Shown here: positions 47,560-56,940 of the stretch, in pieces
Layout of the letters: every line of letters begins with the position of its first letter
Position numbering within the stretch: the first letter of the stretch is position 1
Assembly (NCBI GenBank): GCA_016748015.1
Contig: JAAOMT010000302.1
Location: 481,430-545,429, forward strand
Origin: Geosiphon pyriformis
Lineage: Eukaryota > Glomeromycota > Glomeromycetes > Archaeosporales > Geosiphonaceae
Direction of reading: 5' to 3'
DNA: 64,000 nucleotides
Notes under the pieces: model-generated
Database searches by the model: none
What the model saw: only the letters and a program-made list of their open reading frames with translations
What the model was told of the DNA's origin: nothing
Program-made: the position numbers and the translations under genes

Positions 47560-48880
47560 GGACAAAAAGCGCGACAGGAACCCGTGGCAAACGCCAGAAG
47601 ACGATGGTATCTCCAACCACAGGTTACTAGTCAAGGTGTATCTCAACCACTCTCAGAAGCAGCTATTGAAGCGGTGGATGACTTTTCTTTAATATTGTGG
47701 TAGGATGGAGCAAAAGGCGTCACAAAATTATGAAACAAGATGGTATCAGAGAAGAAGGATGGTTAAAACCTATGACGGTTCAATAAAAATGTCTTCTTTT
47801 TGATGATGTTTCGACTATCTGGGGAAAGAAAATTTTGCAGAGCCATTGTCCGTCTTGGGATGTTTTCAAGAGGTTGCTTAGGCTCAGTTCCTGCCAATAT
47901 TACAGACGAAGCGATTGGTCAAGCTTTGGTTGGGCGAAAGGAAGTTATTAAACGTATATCATCTTTCTTTTCAATCTCATAAAGCCATCACATAAAAATT
48001 CATGCTCAGGATTTTGCTGAGTTGCCTTGGAATCCCTTCTATGTATCTTACCTTCACACTCCAGCGATATTTCATTTGCACATCGACACAAGACAAAGGT
48101 AATAAATTTTTACGTTTTTGTTTTTTAAAATTGGTTTATGCTATTTTTTACTCTTTATTTTTAAGGATAAATATGTACTATGGGCTCTCCACTTCGAAGA
48201 TCATATGTGATGGCAAGCTCATTTACTATGGTAAAACTAATGATTGGAAGTTTGCCTGGGTATAAGATACGCAAAAGCAGCTCTGCGAAGCCTAAGGTGA
48301 TGGCTCTGTTCATGCAGTTTCCATAGATCCTGGCATTCGCACTCCATTTATATGGTATTACCCGACAAAAGGTGTAGGCAAAATAGGCTCTTGTGCCACC
48401 AGTTGTATTTTTCGCCTCTGCAAATTTATGGATGACCTTTGTTCAAAGAACGATAAATTAAATACCTCTTCAAAACATAAGAAAGCTAAAACCAGAAGAT
48501 TAGAAAAGGCGATTGGGTGGATGCATCAAAAGATCTTACACTTACAGACAGAAATACACAGAAAGGCTGTCACATTTTTTACTCACGAATTTGATTTCTC
48601 CCTTCGAGATTTCGGATATGGTGAATCGAAAACGAGAAAATCACACGAAAAACAGTTAGAAAGATGCTACGCTCGCACTATCGATTTCGTCAACGCCTGA
48701 TCACAAAGGCCGAGGAATTAGAGGTCCAAGACTAGTCAGTGTGGCAACATCCAAAAATGTACAACTGCCGGAATTGTGGGATTGTGATGGAGATCTTCCT
48801 TTGGTCCTACAGTGACCATGCAGGAAATAATAGAAATGTTTAGTTACAATCCATCCGAATACACTATGTACTAATTGAGC
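47560..48880 (+). pseudogene. Relic of a Fanzor/TnpB-type RNA-guided nuclease
   Basis: Pieces in several plus frames follow the family order. K-V-Y-L-N-H-S-Q-K-Q-L-L-K-R-W-M (47,633-47,680) resembles the N-terminal helix. V-P-A-N-I-T-D-E-A-I (about 47,889) comes next. S-I-D-P-G-I-R-T-P-F (48,320-48,349) contains the first RuvC Asp. T-R-K-T-V-R-K-M-L-R-S-H-Y-R-F-R-Q-R-L (about 48,643-48,699) is the helix before the zinc ribbon. S-K-T-S-Q-C-G-N-I-Q (48,728-48,757) and Y-N-C-R-N-C-G-I-V-M (about 48,761-48,790) are the ribbon halves in different frames. A TAA (48,289), a one-base loss near 48,640, a TAG (48,733) and a gap after G-I-V-M that removes the third RuvC Asp make it inactive. An intron may lie at 48,100-48,164. 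Confidence 0.72.
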
Positions 48881-49440
48881 TAGAACACCAGGTAAAAGGA
48901 TTTAGAGCGAACGATGTTATTTGAGTTTAATATTATTGATTAAAAGTAGGCTACGTACCTAGTGGCCGAAAAAATAACTTTCAAGGTATTCCTGTGTGAT
49001 AGGGCAAAATTGATTCGATGATCAATGATTGTATGCATTCTAGCCGGTTTCATCGTCTATCAGAGTTTTTTTAAAAAAAATACACAATGATAATGAGACA
49101 TAAAAAATATTTTTATATTTATAAAGGGTTGAAAAAAATAATTAAAGTTTCTATTTAATATAAAAACATAGCACCAAGTCTTAAACTAGATAATATTACC
49201 AAGTTTTCTGTATCAATTATTTATTATAATATTCAATTGAAGATAAAATGCAATGTAAAATAAAGAAAATGATCAAACAATACATTTACTGAAAACTAAC
49301 CATTTTACTTATTAAAAAAAGTGTATGCCATTTTTTAACTATTTTTATCATTAATTATGTCAATGCTTAGAAAAATATGTGCAAAAACATGATTAATTTA
49401 CGAGTACAGCCATTACAATACAATCATATAAGATTCTAAA
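48881..49440. other. Intergenic, becoming AT-rich at about 49,080
   Basis: I see no frame and no RNA gene. The 3' flank of the Fanzor relic would be the place for a guide RNA, but I can show none. Confidence 0.5.
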
Positions 49441-49471
49441 AATAAGTGTGGCTCATGCCTTTTCTACACGT

Positions 49472-49492
49472 GACCAGCTACTCGAGCCAGTC
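49472..49492 (-). other. LINE-type 3' stem-loop of family B copy 2
   Basis: Minus strand: 5' arm GACTGGCT, loop CGAGT, 3' arm AGCTGGTC. All eight positions pair, two of them G-U. Confidence 0.65.
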
Positions 49493-49582
49493 AAGACGAA
49501 ACTACAGAAGTAAACTTGTCCAAAAAAGCCATCTTTTGAACTATTTCAATCATTTTATGACTATCCGTAATCAAACTGGCCC

Positions 49583-49918
49583 TTAAAATATCATTAAATT
49601 ATTAAATATGTTTTTATATTCAAAATTATCTAAGTCTTTATCTATATTAGCATTAATGACAAAATCAATCATATTAAGTTTATCTTTTACACTATATTCT
49701 ATCTTTAATGTTACTATATTTCTGCTTACTTTATCAACAACTTTGTTAAAAACTTTTATATGTTCTATAATTACATTATTCTTATTTATAAACAAATTGT
49801 TAATACTATAATTATTCTTAAAAAATTGTTTAAATATAACAACCAAAGTATTAACAAGATCAACAATAAATTTGACTAGTATTTTCAATTTATTCAACTC
49901 AAATTCCAAAAAAACCAA
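49583..49918 (-). pseudogene. C-terminal part of the family B ORF1-like frame (copy 2)
   Basis: 111 open codons read as a Lys/Leu/Ile-rich, probably helical segment. V-I-F-K-Q-F-F-K-N-N matches V-K-L-F-K-Q-F-I-N-E-N in copy 1 (about 3755-3787). F-N-N-L-M-I-F matches F-S-N-L-M-F-L near 3970-3991. The upstream part is too decayed to read. Identity rests on the match to copy 1. Confidence 0.5.
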
Positions 49919-50785
49919 TTAAAAAAAGACCAAAGAATCAACAATAACAGTAATTAATACAATTAAAGATTTAATATTAAAAAAAACCAAAAAACAATAG
50001 TTTTACATAGAATTTTGTATTGACAAAAAATAAAATAAAAAATTTAAAGCTATTAACAGACTTAACAATATCTTATAATTTAAAAATATATAATTCATAT
50101 TTTGATATTTATAATAATAATAATATTCAAAATTTTTTTATCAAATATAATATTTATATAAAATATTAGATTTCAAAACAATAAAGCTAAAAAAAAATTG
50201 GCTAATTTAATCTTAAAAGTATTTTTTAAGTTAATAATTTTTTTTAATTAAACAAAAAAAATATTTTAATATTGTTTTTTTAATTAATACAGATTAATAA
50301 GTAAAAATAACAACAACAAAAAAAACTTTTTAAAGTAAATAATAACATATTATTACAAATTAACAGACTTTAATTTAATTAAAGTAATAATATCAAAAAC
50401 ACCAAAAACATTTTTAATATTATTACAAAACATATTAAAAAAAATATTATGAAATATAACAAAAATAAAAAAAAACAGAAACTAACAAAAAATTTTGCAA
50501 TTTTAAGTAAGTTTAAAAAAAAATTAAATTTTAGTAATAATAATCAAAAAGACATTAAAAACAAAATTTACACAAAACAACTTTATATTGTTTTTTGAAA
50601 CTAACTTAAACCCAATAATGCCAAACAATAAATAAAACAAAAAATTAATTAAGACTAATTTGATCTTAAAAATAGCATTAAATACTAGAATAAAAACTAT
50701 TTATTTAAAGAATTTTTAATTGATTTTCAGATATTATTAAAGACAACATTAGAAAACAAAGAAGAAAAAAATAATTGGTTTCTAT

Positions 50786-51079
50786 TTGGTTAGTTCAATC
50801 TTTAAAATATTATTTAAGATTTTATTTAAAACCACAAAAAAATTTGGTATAACAATAGCAAATACAAACAACTGTTTTGAAGTTTCTGGTCTTTTTAGTT
50901 ATTTGCAAAATAGTAATAATAATAGTAATAATAAATACAAAAAAAACCAGCTTGTTAATCAGCCTATTATTAAAAACTTTGAATCTTTTAGAGAAGATAA
51001 AAACAATATTGGAACTAATTTTAATGTGTTATTTAAAAAAAACCTTAATTGGAAAAAAATTACTAGCCAAAGATAAAAA
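50786..51079 (+). pseudogene. Divergent-arm reading frame of family B (copy 2), unknown function
   Basis: About 97 codons to TAA. It contains K-K-F-G-I-T-I-A-N-T-N-N-C, an Asn-rich stretch, then N-Q-L-V-N-Q-P-I-I-K-N-F-E-S-F-R-E-D. The same motifs occur in copy 1 on the opposite strand (2511-2260). No ATG start is evident. I do not recognise a domain. Confidence 0.45.
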
Positions 51080-51290
51080 AATACTTTACAAGTCATCAAA
51101 AACAGCTTTTTACTATTAATATTTATGAAAAATGTTGTCAAAATGTTTTTTTAGCTGTTTCTATAATGAAGAGACTCTCTTTTATTAAAATTTTATTAGC
51201 TACTAATAAGAAAAGTAATATTTACAACTTTTTACTCTTTGCTTTAGTCATGGTCATAAAATTAGAAAAGAGAAAAAGTTTTATGTAAGT

Positions 51291-53093
51291 ATACTATATT
51301 TTCAAATTTTTAAATTGTGTTTTTTAATAAAATAAAATAATTTTTAAAATAAATAATTAAAATGTATATAGTAAATATAATTTATTAAAAAAAATTGAAA
51401 AAGATTTTAGAATCAATAATTGCATTAATTTTTGAGATTTAATTATTTGTATCATAATTACATAGTGAAATAAATATTGAACCATTTAAATGATTATAAT
51501 AGCATTTGTTTAAAATAAATATCAAAAAAAATTTTTTTTCTTGGTTCAGTCGTCTTTTCAAATCAATTGTCTAAGTTTTTAAAAAAATTATCTTTAATCA
51601 CTAGTGTATGAGAAGTGATAATGCCGGGGAATTTGCTGAAGTACCCTTCCAAAATTAGCCGAACTACATATATTAGATGGCAGGACAATTCAATTTAAAA
51701 TATTTTTCGAATAAAATCACAGTTCTAAAGCAATGAACCGTTACAGATTATATATTCGTGATCTCGTTATAATCATGAAGAAAAGTGACTTTAATATCAG
51801 ATCGACTATTTGGCTTGGGGGAGGGTGATCGAAAATCTGGGATATTTACCTCATAAGGCCTCGAACCTTTTCTTCGCTTTGAATACTGAAGTGGCTGCAA
51901 TCTAAATTCAAACTATCAAATAGGTTTGGATGTTTTTTGGTAAATTGATTGCACTACAGATAATAAAGTTCTATTCAAAAAAGATACCTGATCTTAAGGG
52001 ACAACTAAAGCGAGTCATGGAATCTTCGAAAAAGTGCTGGTTTTACACTAAAATATCTGATTGATGGAGAGAGAACCTCAAAAATTTTAGAGCGTCATTG
52101 GTTATGGATCTCTGAATAATTACATCGATCCATTAAAGCCGAAATGAAATTATCCCAAGCTCGTAAAGTGATTGAATTATTGAGATTTATTACAGTCAAC
52201 CTTTGGTGACTTTAAATCAATACCGATTACAACTAAATAACTTAAGCACAGGAACTAGTATGAATAAAGGCATTCTAAACCCATCAAATGAAACCTTAAA
52301 ATACTTGATACAAAATTGAACCAAAATTATCGGTAATTGATCAAGCTGAGAACCTTCTCGATCGTAAAAAGTCGCCATTTTTCCACCAATATTTCTTAGA
52401 CTCTGGCAGTCTAGGTTCAAGACATTGAGATTACACCCAGTTTAAGATTCTCTTTCAAAAACCAAGTTATATTTGTGCAATATTCTAATTTGGTACTTTC
52501 GAGATTTTTGGTGTACCCGAAAATGGAAACCCGTGTGATTTCTCGTGGGGAAAATTCAAGGAATTATTTTTAGCTTAAGAAATAAGTTCATTTTAGGTGG
52601 ACACTGATACCAGGCGGTTGGGGTTCCTTTTTGCGACACATGTTACTTCTCTCTTCTCATTCCATTTCATTATACAATTTGGAGGTTAAAGACAAGAGCG
52701 TAAGATAGGTTATAATCCGAGCATGTTTCAATTCAATTAGCAAAAATTTTTTGCGAAATCTTTGACCCATTAGTGATTTTTGTCTTTGATTTCCCTTTCT
52801 CAAACCAGAATTATTTGCTGGAAATCAGTGATATTTGGTGGTAATACAGATAATATTGGGTAAGCTTAAAATGAAGGCGCCTTTTGAATCGATAAACGAG
52901 TAAAAGTTTTGCATGTCAGACCTAAGAAACAGTTTTATCTGGCAGATGCCAATAAACGCTCTCCGGTGGATCTGAGAAATTGGCATTCTTTTCCCACTCT
53001 TCAGTGTTGGGGGAAGAATTGACTACACATTAAAATTTAGAGTATGTAAATATTTTCTTTTACCAACTTGATGTAAACACTAGTTGGAAGGGG
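51291..53093. other. Host-like region without a clear gene
   Basis: AT-rich up to about 51,540, then ordinary composition. A partly open stretch near 51,990-52,110 (L-K-G-Q-L-K-R-V-M-E-S-S-K-K-C-W) has no family I recognise and soon meets stops. No RNA gene seen. Confidence 0.5.
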
Positions 53094-53129
53094 ATGACAT
53101 TCTTTTATAATGCTAAAAATAGTTCTTAC

Positions 53130-53310
53130 AAACTTTTAGCCTTTAAAAATGTTTTTTTTTTCAATTCTTCCCAAATATGTTCAACAGAGTCAAACAAATG
53201 GGCCAAGTTGGAATTGTCTTTGTTCCAATTAATGAAGGAAATTCTTTTATTAAGCATTTGGAATCCATATAGTTTACCGAAATTGCAAGATTTTATAGCA
53301 CCCCAATAAA
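53130..53310 (-). pseudogene. Possible C-terminal relic of a Tc1/mariner-like transposase
   Basis: The minus strand gives F-D-S-V-E-H-I-W-E-E-L-K-K-K (about 53,152-53,193). This is close to the D-L-N-P-I-E-x-I-W-x-x-L-K pattern near the third catalytic residue of Tc1-type transposases. A W-P appears just before it in the neighbouring frame. No further support. Confidence 0.35.
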
Positions 53311-53349
53311 TGCTGAGATCACAAGATCGATAAAGTAATAGAATTTTTT

Positions 53350-53735
53350 CGATTTAGAATGAATGTTCGCTCTTTTATTCCACGAAAGAAACCTTTAATT
53401 TCGATTGAAAACCACATTTAAAGGCTCGATTTGCTAAAAAAAATTCGGATATTGGACTGCAAATGACTGGAAAAAAGTTATTTAGTCAGATGAATCAACA
53501 TTTTCACAATTTAAAACTTCAGGATTGGCGAGGAATTTCATAATGATTGTTTTAAATGTAAAGCAAGAATGTTTTGGTTTGTTTTCATGGATTGTTTTAG
53601 AACCTATCGTTCCATTAAATGGGTTTAATTAATGGTATTACTCATTGTGAAAATTTTAGCTAATCATGCTATACCAACTCTTAAAAAGAAGTTTATCTTT
53701 CAAGACAACGGGTGTTGACTGATACGTATATTGCA
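53350..53735 (+). pseudogene. Tc1/mariner-like transposase relic (central DDE part)
   Basis: Plus-strand translation has I-P-R-K-K-P-L-I-S (about 53,380). After a frame change comes Y-W-T-A-N-D-W-K-K-V-I-stop-S-D-E-S-T-F (53,453-53,508). This is the W-x-x-x-D-W-x-x-V-I-W-S-D-E-S hallmark with its Trp turned into TAG. G-L-F-S-W-I follows. After another shift come I-L-A-N-H-A-I-P-T-L-K-K-K-F-I-F-Q-D-N-G (about 53,655-53,712), with the second Asp. The third acidic residue is not found on this strand. I see no terminal inverted repeats. Confidence 0.65.
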
Positions 53736-55060
53736 ATATAATATAAAATTTGTCATAAATTATATAGAATTAAAGAAAAGGAATTATGGGGGTTTCACTG
53801 AATATGAATGGTAATGAGAAAATTATGTTTATTTGAAAATATCAAAAAATTATTTAATCAATAAAGATAATGCCTCAGTAATTATCTTACTGGCTTGATT
53901 CAAATTATGTGCCAAAGAATAAATTTATATGAAATTCACCAATTTTTTCAAAATGACTTACATTACAATACTCATAAGAAGGATGTCAAAGACTTATTAA
54001 GAAAATATGAAACTCATTTGTTAAAAAAAAATTAATCAAAAAGCAAAGAAAATTACAAATTATAGCCTTGTAGTATTGTACATTACAGTCATTATTGAAT
54101 GCATATCATTTTTGAATCAACGGAGAAATAAGACCACAAAAAAAATTCAACAAATATTTATTTGTTACTAATAAGGAATGGTACAGCCTATAACGCCACA
54201 ATTCATATGGAGAATGTAGTCCTTCGAGATGGGAATCTAGCATTTGATGCAAATTAAAATAAAGGAAACACTAATCAAAATTATAAAAGAGAATAGTTTT
54301 AAGTAAGAGTTATTGGAAAAAAAACACGTTTTTCAAAGAGCACGCCTCTCTAAAATTCAATTATTCACTCAATGAGTGTTGTTAAGAAATAATTAAAATA
54401 TGGAGTATATTCAATTTCTTAAGACAGTAACCAAGAACAAAAATTTGGAATTGAAAAACAATATCATTAGTTTTTTAGAGACGGGATAAATGTGAAAAAT
54501 TTTCCTATGAAAAGCTTCGACTCATTTTCCTTTTTTTAAACCAAAAAACTAAGTCATTTACTTTTAAGGTCGAAAAAAATACTGACAAAACTGGTGTAAA
54601 ACTCCCAAAGCAATACATGCATAAGAATGGGCGAAGATCTTGCCGCTCATAATCGAATTCAAAATTTTGAGGCGTGGGTCATATCAATAAAAATTTTAAT
54701 CAAAGACTATAAAAAGTTCAATTCAAAAAATCTTAATCAAAGACTGTTGATGAAAATTCTAGAAGCCTAATTTTAGCATTCTAACGGCCCTGAAACCAAA
54801 AAAAAATCATTTGAATTGAGGAAACTTAATTTAACAATTTTATAATCAAAATTCAAGCCACCTCGAAAACTATTTAACCAAACGGTTTTGCCTTTAAGAT
54901 TTTTTGGCAACCAAAATTCAATTTCTTGTTTCAAATTAAGGCTCATTCTTAAGTAGGAGATAGTCTTGAAGGAAGATTAAGCAAAAGATTTTTCTTTGAA
55001 AAAAGTTTCTTGGAACTTGTATAACTTTTACCTTTTCGAGATCCACTTAATTTTCAAAAA
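53736..55060. other. Intergenic region upstream of the HMG gene
   Basis: Mixed AT-rich sequence with short frames only. The last few dozen bases before 55,061 would be the 5' UTR of the HMG gene. Confidence 0.5.
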
Positions 55061-55942
55061 ATGAGTTATTTGGAAAATTCTTTTCCTAATAAAAATTCAG
55101 CTCCTGATCAATATGAAGTTAATATTTCATTGCAAGAATATCCTAAGCCCCCTTTCCCGCCCAATATAATTCCAGAACAATTGATTACGAATGCCCTGGC
55201 GAAACTGGAAAAAACGGGAAAGGTATCCCAAATACCAAATGCCTTCTTGATTTACAGATTGGTTTTGAAAAATGAAATGGTAAAGAAAAATATTTTTCTT
55301 GGCATGCGTGAATTATCTGGTATTGCTTCGAAACTCTGGAATGAAGAGCCTGAAAATGTTAAAACATATTATCAAGAACTTTCTAATGAAGCAAAAACAT
55401 TATTTCAAAACTTCTGGCAATCAACCTACTCACAAGTCCAAATGATGGCTGATTCGCAAACATTATCCAAGGAATTTGTATGGAAAAATGACCCATACCA
55501 ACAAGAGGCGATTAATTTTAACCTGGGTCACGATGAAGTTGAGTCGTTAACAAAAATCAATTCCCAATCCGAACTTGGGCAAACTTCCACAAGTTCCGAG
55601 TTCCCCAACTTATTAAAAAATATACCTCATGTTGAAAATCATCCTGGCTTTTCATTATTTACCGGTTTAAGTCCTAAGGCAGAAAATGTTTCAATACCAG
55701 ATCAGGAATCGAAAAATCTAGAGTTTTTCCAAGATGTCCCTAATTTAATATTACAATCTGATACTTTCGGTGAAGAATTGAATCTTCATCATAGAACAAT
55801 GCTCCTCGAGCAACTAGTTTTGAGCACACTTTCTGGTAAAAAAGATCCTTTCCTTGTTGATTTCTCGGCGAATAGCATTGTAGATCGGGTTGCTAACCTT
55901 GAAAATTTGATTGCTCAACTAATTTGGAATGGTTTAGAATAA
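55061..55942 (+). CDS. MATA_HMG-type HMG-box transcription factor
   Basis: Single open exon of 293 residues from ATG 55,061 to TAA. Residues about 57-118 form one HMG box: I-P-N-A-F-L-I-Y-R at the start of helix 1, L-S-G-I-A-S-K-L-W in helix 2, and E-P-E-N-V-K-T-Y-Y-Q-E-L-S-N-E-A-K in helix 3. This agrees with the fungal mating-type (MATA_HMG) subclass, which binds the DNA minor groove. The remaining 170 residues are Ser/Asn/Glu-rich without a domain I know. Arbuscular mycorrhizal fungi carry many dispersed HMG genes of this class, so it need not be the mating-type locus. No intron is needed; codon use is ordinary and the frame undamaged. Confidence 0.88.
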   Translation: MSYLENSFPNKNSAPDQYEVNISLQEYPKPPFPPNIIPEQLITNALAKLEKTGKVSQIPNAFLIYRLVLKNEMVKKNIFLGMRELSGIASKLWNEEPENVKTYYQELSNEAKTLFQNFWQSTYSQVQMMADSQTLSKEFVWKNDPYQQEAINFNLGHDEVESLTKINSQSELGQTSTSSEFPNLLKNIPHVENHPGFSLFTGLSPKAENVSIPDQESKNLEFFQDVPNLILQSDTFGEELNLHHRTMLLEQLVLSTLSGKKDPFLVDFSANSIVDRVANLENLIAQLIWNGLE

Positions 55943-56268
55943 GCAATAGCTCGAATTAATTGCCTTATTAAAACCAATATGAAAAATTATATGTAATTAA
56001 AATAAGTTTAGTTTAAGCAGTTTAAATCTTTTATAAATTTTACACTACTCAAGCTCTATGAATAAAGAAAAATCTTTTCTAAAATGGATTACCTTGGAGT
56101 AATTTTTCTTTTTCTTTTTCTGATTGGAATTATTCTAAAAATAGATTTTCTTTAACTCTGAAAATTTCTCCACGTGTATATTGTACCGCTTTTTTGATGT
56201 ATTACCTACCCCAAAAGTAACACGCAGTGTATCAACAAAAGGTTTGTCAATAAAAACAATTCTTTTAG
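55943..56268. other. 3' flank of the HMG gene
   Basis: AT-rich sequence, likely the 3' UTR. No frame. Confidence 0.5.
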
Positions 56269-56340
56269 GCCCTCGCCTGGAATTGAACCAGGGCTTTAGC
56301 GATCAAGATTTGCTATGTGCGTCGACTACACTACGAGAGC
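56269..56340 (-). tRNA. tRNA-like gene, anticodon probably CUU (Lys)
   Basis: Minus strand, 72 bases. Acceptor arms GCTCTCG and CGAGGGC pair fully (one G-U). The D arm is GTGT/GCAC, and the T arm CCTGG/CCAGG has loop TTCAATT. The A box is TAGTGTAGTCG and the B box GGTTCAATTCC. The best anticodon arm is AGCAA/TCGCT with one A-C mismatch and loop ATCTTGA, giving CTT, with one extra base before the stem. T5 lies about 15 bases downstream. Oddities: discriminator C, the mismatch and the extra base. It may be a pseudogene or a tRNA-derived copy. Confidence 0.65.
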
Positions 56341-56751
56341 GATTTACATTATAAGAGTTTCTTATAAACTAATAAATATAAAGATAAAAATTATAAAAGC
56401 ATGTTTTACGAAACGGTCTCTATTCTTTGGGGCCACATTCACTAAATAAAATTAGATCTACATCAACGTCTTAATTAAATCACCGTCTAAAAATATAAAG
56501 TCGAAGACTTTTAAATAGAAAATAGGGGCTTTTTGAATTTGGTAAGCACGTTTTGGCTTTTTTATTTATGGTTGGGTAATCCACAAGGTCAATATATTAC
56601 GCAATATAAAAGATATGTCATCTTTCATATTACTTTTTATATACCTTCTTATTCGAAGTTGTGGAAGAACGAAAACTTTGACGAGAAGTAAAATTGAGCT
56701 GAAATGGAAAATTCTCAATTAAATAGTTTACATTGATTCCTCTTTTTGTCA

Positions 56752-56940
56752 GTTCCTAACTTTATCATACAAATAATTGAAAATTTTATGGATGTCATTT
56801 TTAGCTTTGAAAGAAACCATTCCTTGTGCATTTCGGAAATCGTCAAGCAAGCCACATTAGATTACTTGAAAAAAAAACTTAATTTAAAAGACGATTTAGC
56901 CACAACCGTTCATATTGAGTGTCTGGACCTATTATTATAA
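56752..56940 (+). CDS. Possible small exon or short frame, unknown
   Basis: An open frame of about 62 codons ends at TAA 56,938-56,940 and reads P-N-F-I-I-Q-I-I-E-N-F ... L-D-Y-L-K-K-K-L-N-L-K. It follows TCTTTTTGTCAG, a plausible 3' splice site. The only upstream ATG that could be spliced in frame (56,704) would need a 26-base intron, which is too short. An internal ATG lies at 56,789. No family recognised. Confidence 0.25.
   Translation, partial: VPNFIIQIIENFMDVIFSFERNHSLCISEIVKQATLDYLKKKLNLKDDLATTVHIECLDLLL

Larger units (their letters stand above)
49441..51290 (-). mobile_element. ORF2-less divergent element, copy 2 (family B)
   Basis: The minus-strand 3' end contains the LINE-type stem-loop (49,472-49,492) and the flanking ACGTGTAGAAAA (about 49,459-49,470). 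The ORF1-like frame ends at 49,583, only about 90 bases away, so no ORF2 exists. The other arm reads on the plus strand (50,786-51,080). The right end matches the left end of copy 1 (TCATGGTCATAAAATTA at 51,248-51,264 against the reverse of 2145-2160). The core is 80% or more A/T. Confidence 0.6.

Noticed and set aside
47196-47620. Two overlapping minus-strand open frames of 77 and 87 codons
   Set aside because: No domain recognised, and the plus strand here leads into the Fanzor relic; they are probably shadows.
56704-56940. Two-exon gene joining ATG 56,704 to the frame at 56,752
   Set aside because: The required intron would be only 26 bases and its donor (GTTTAC) is poor.
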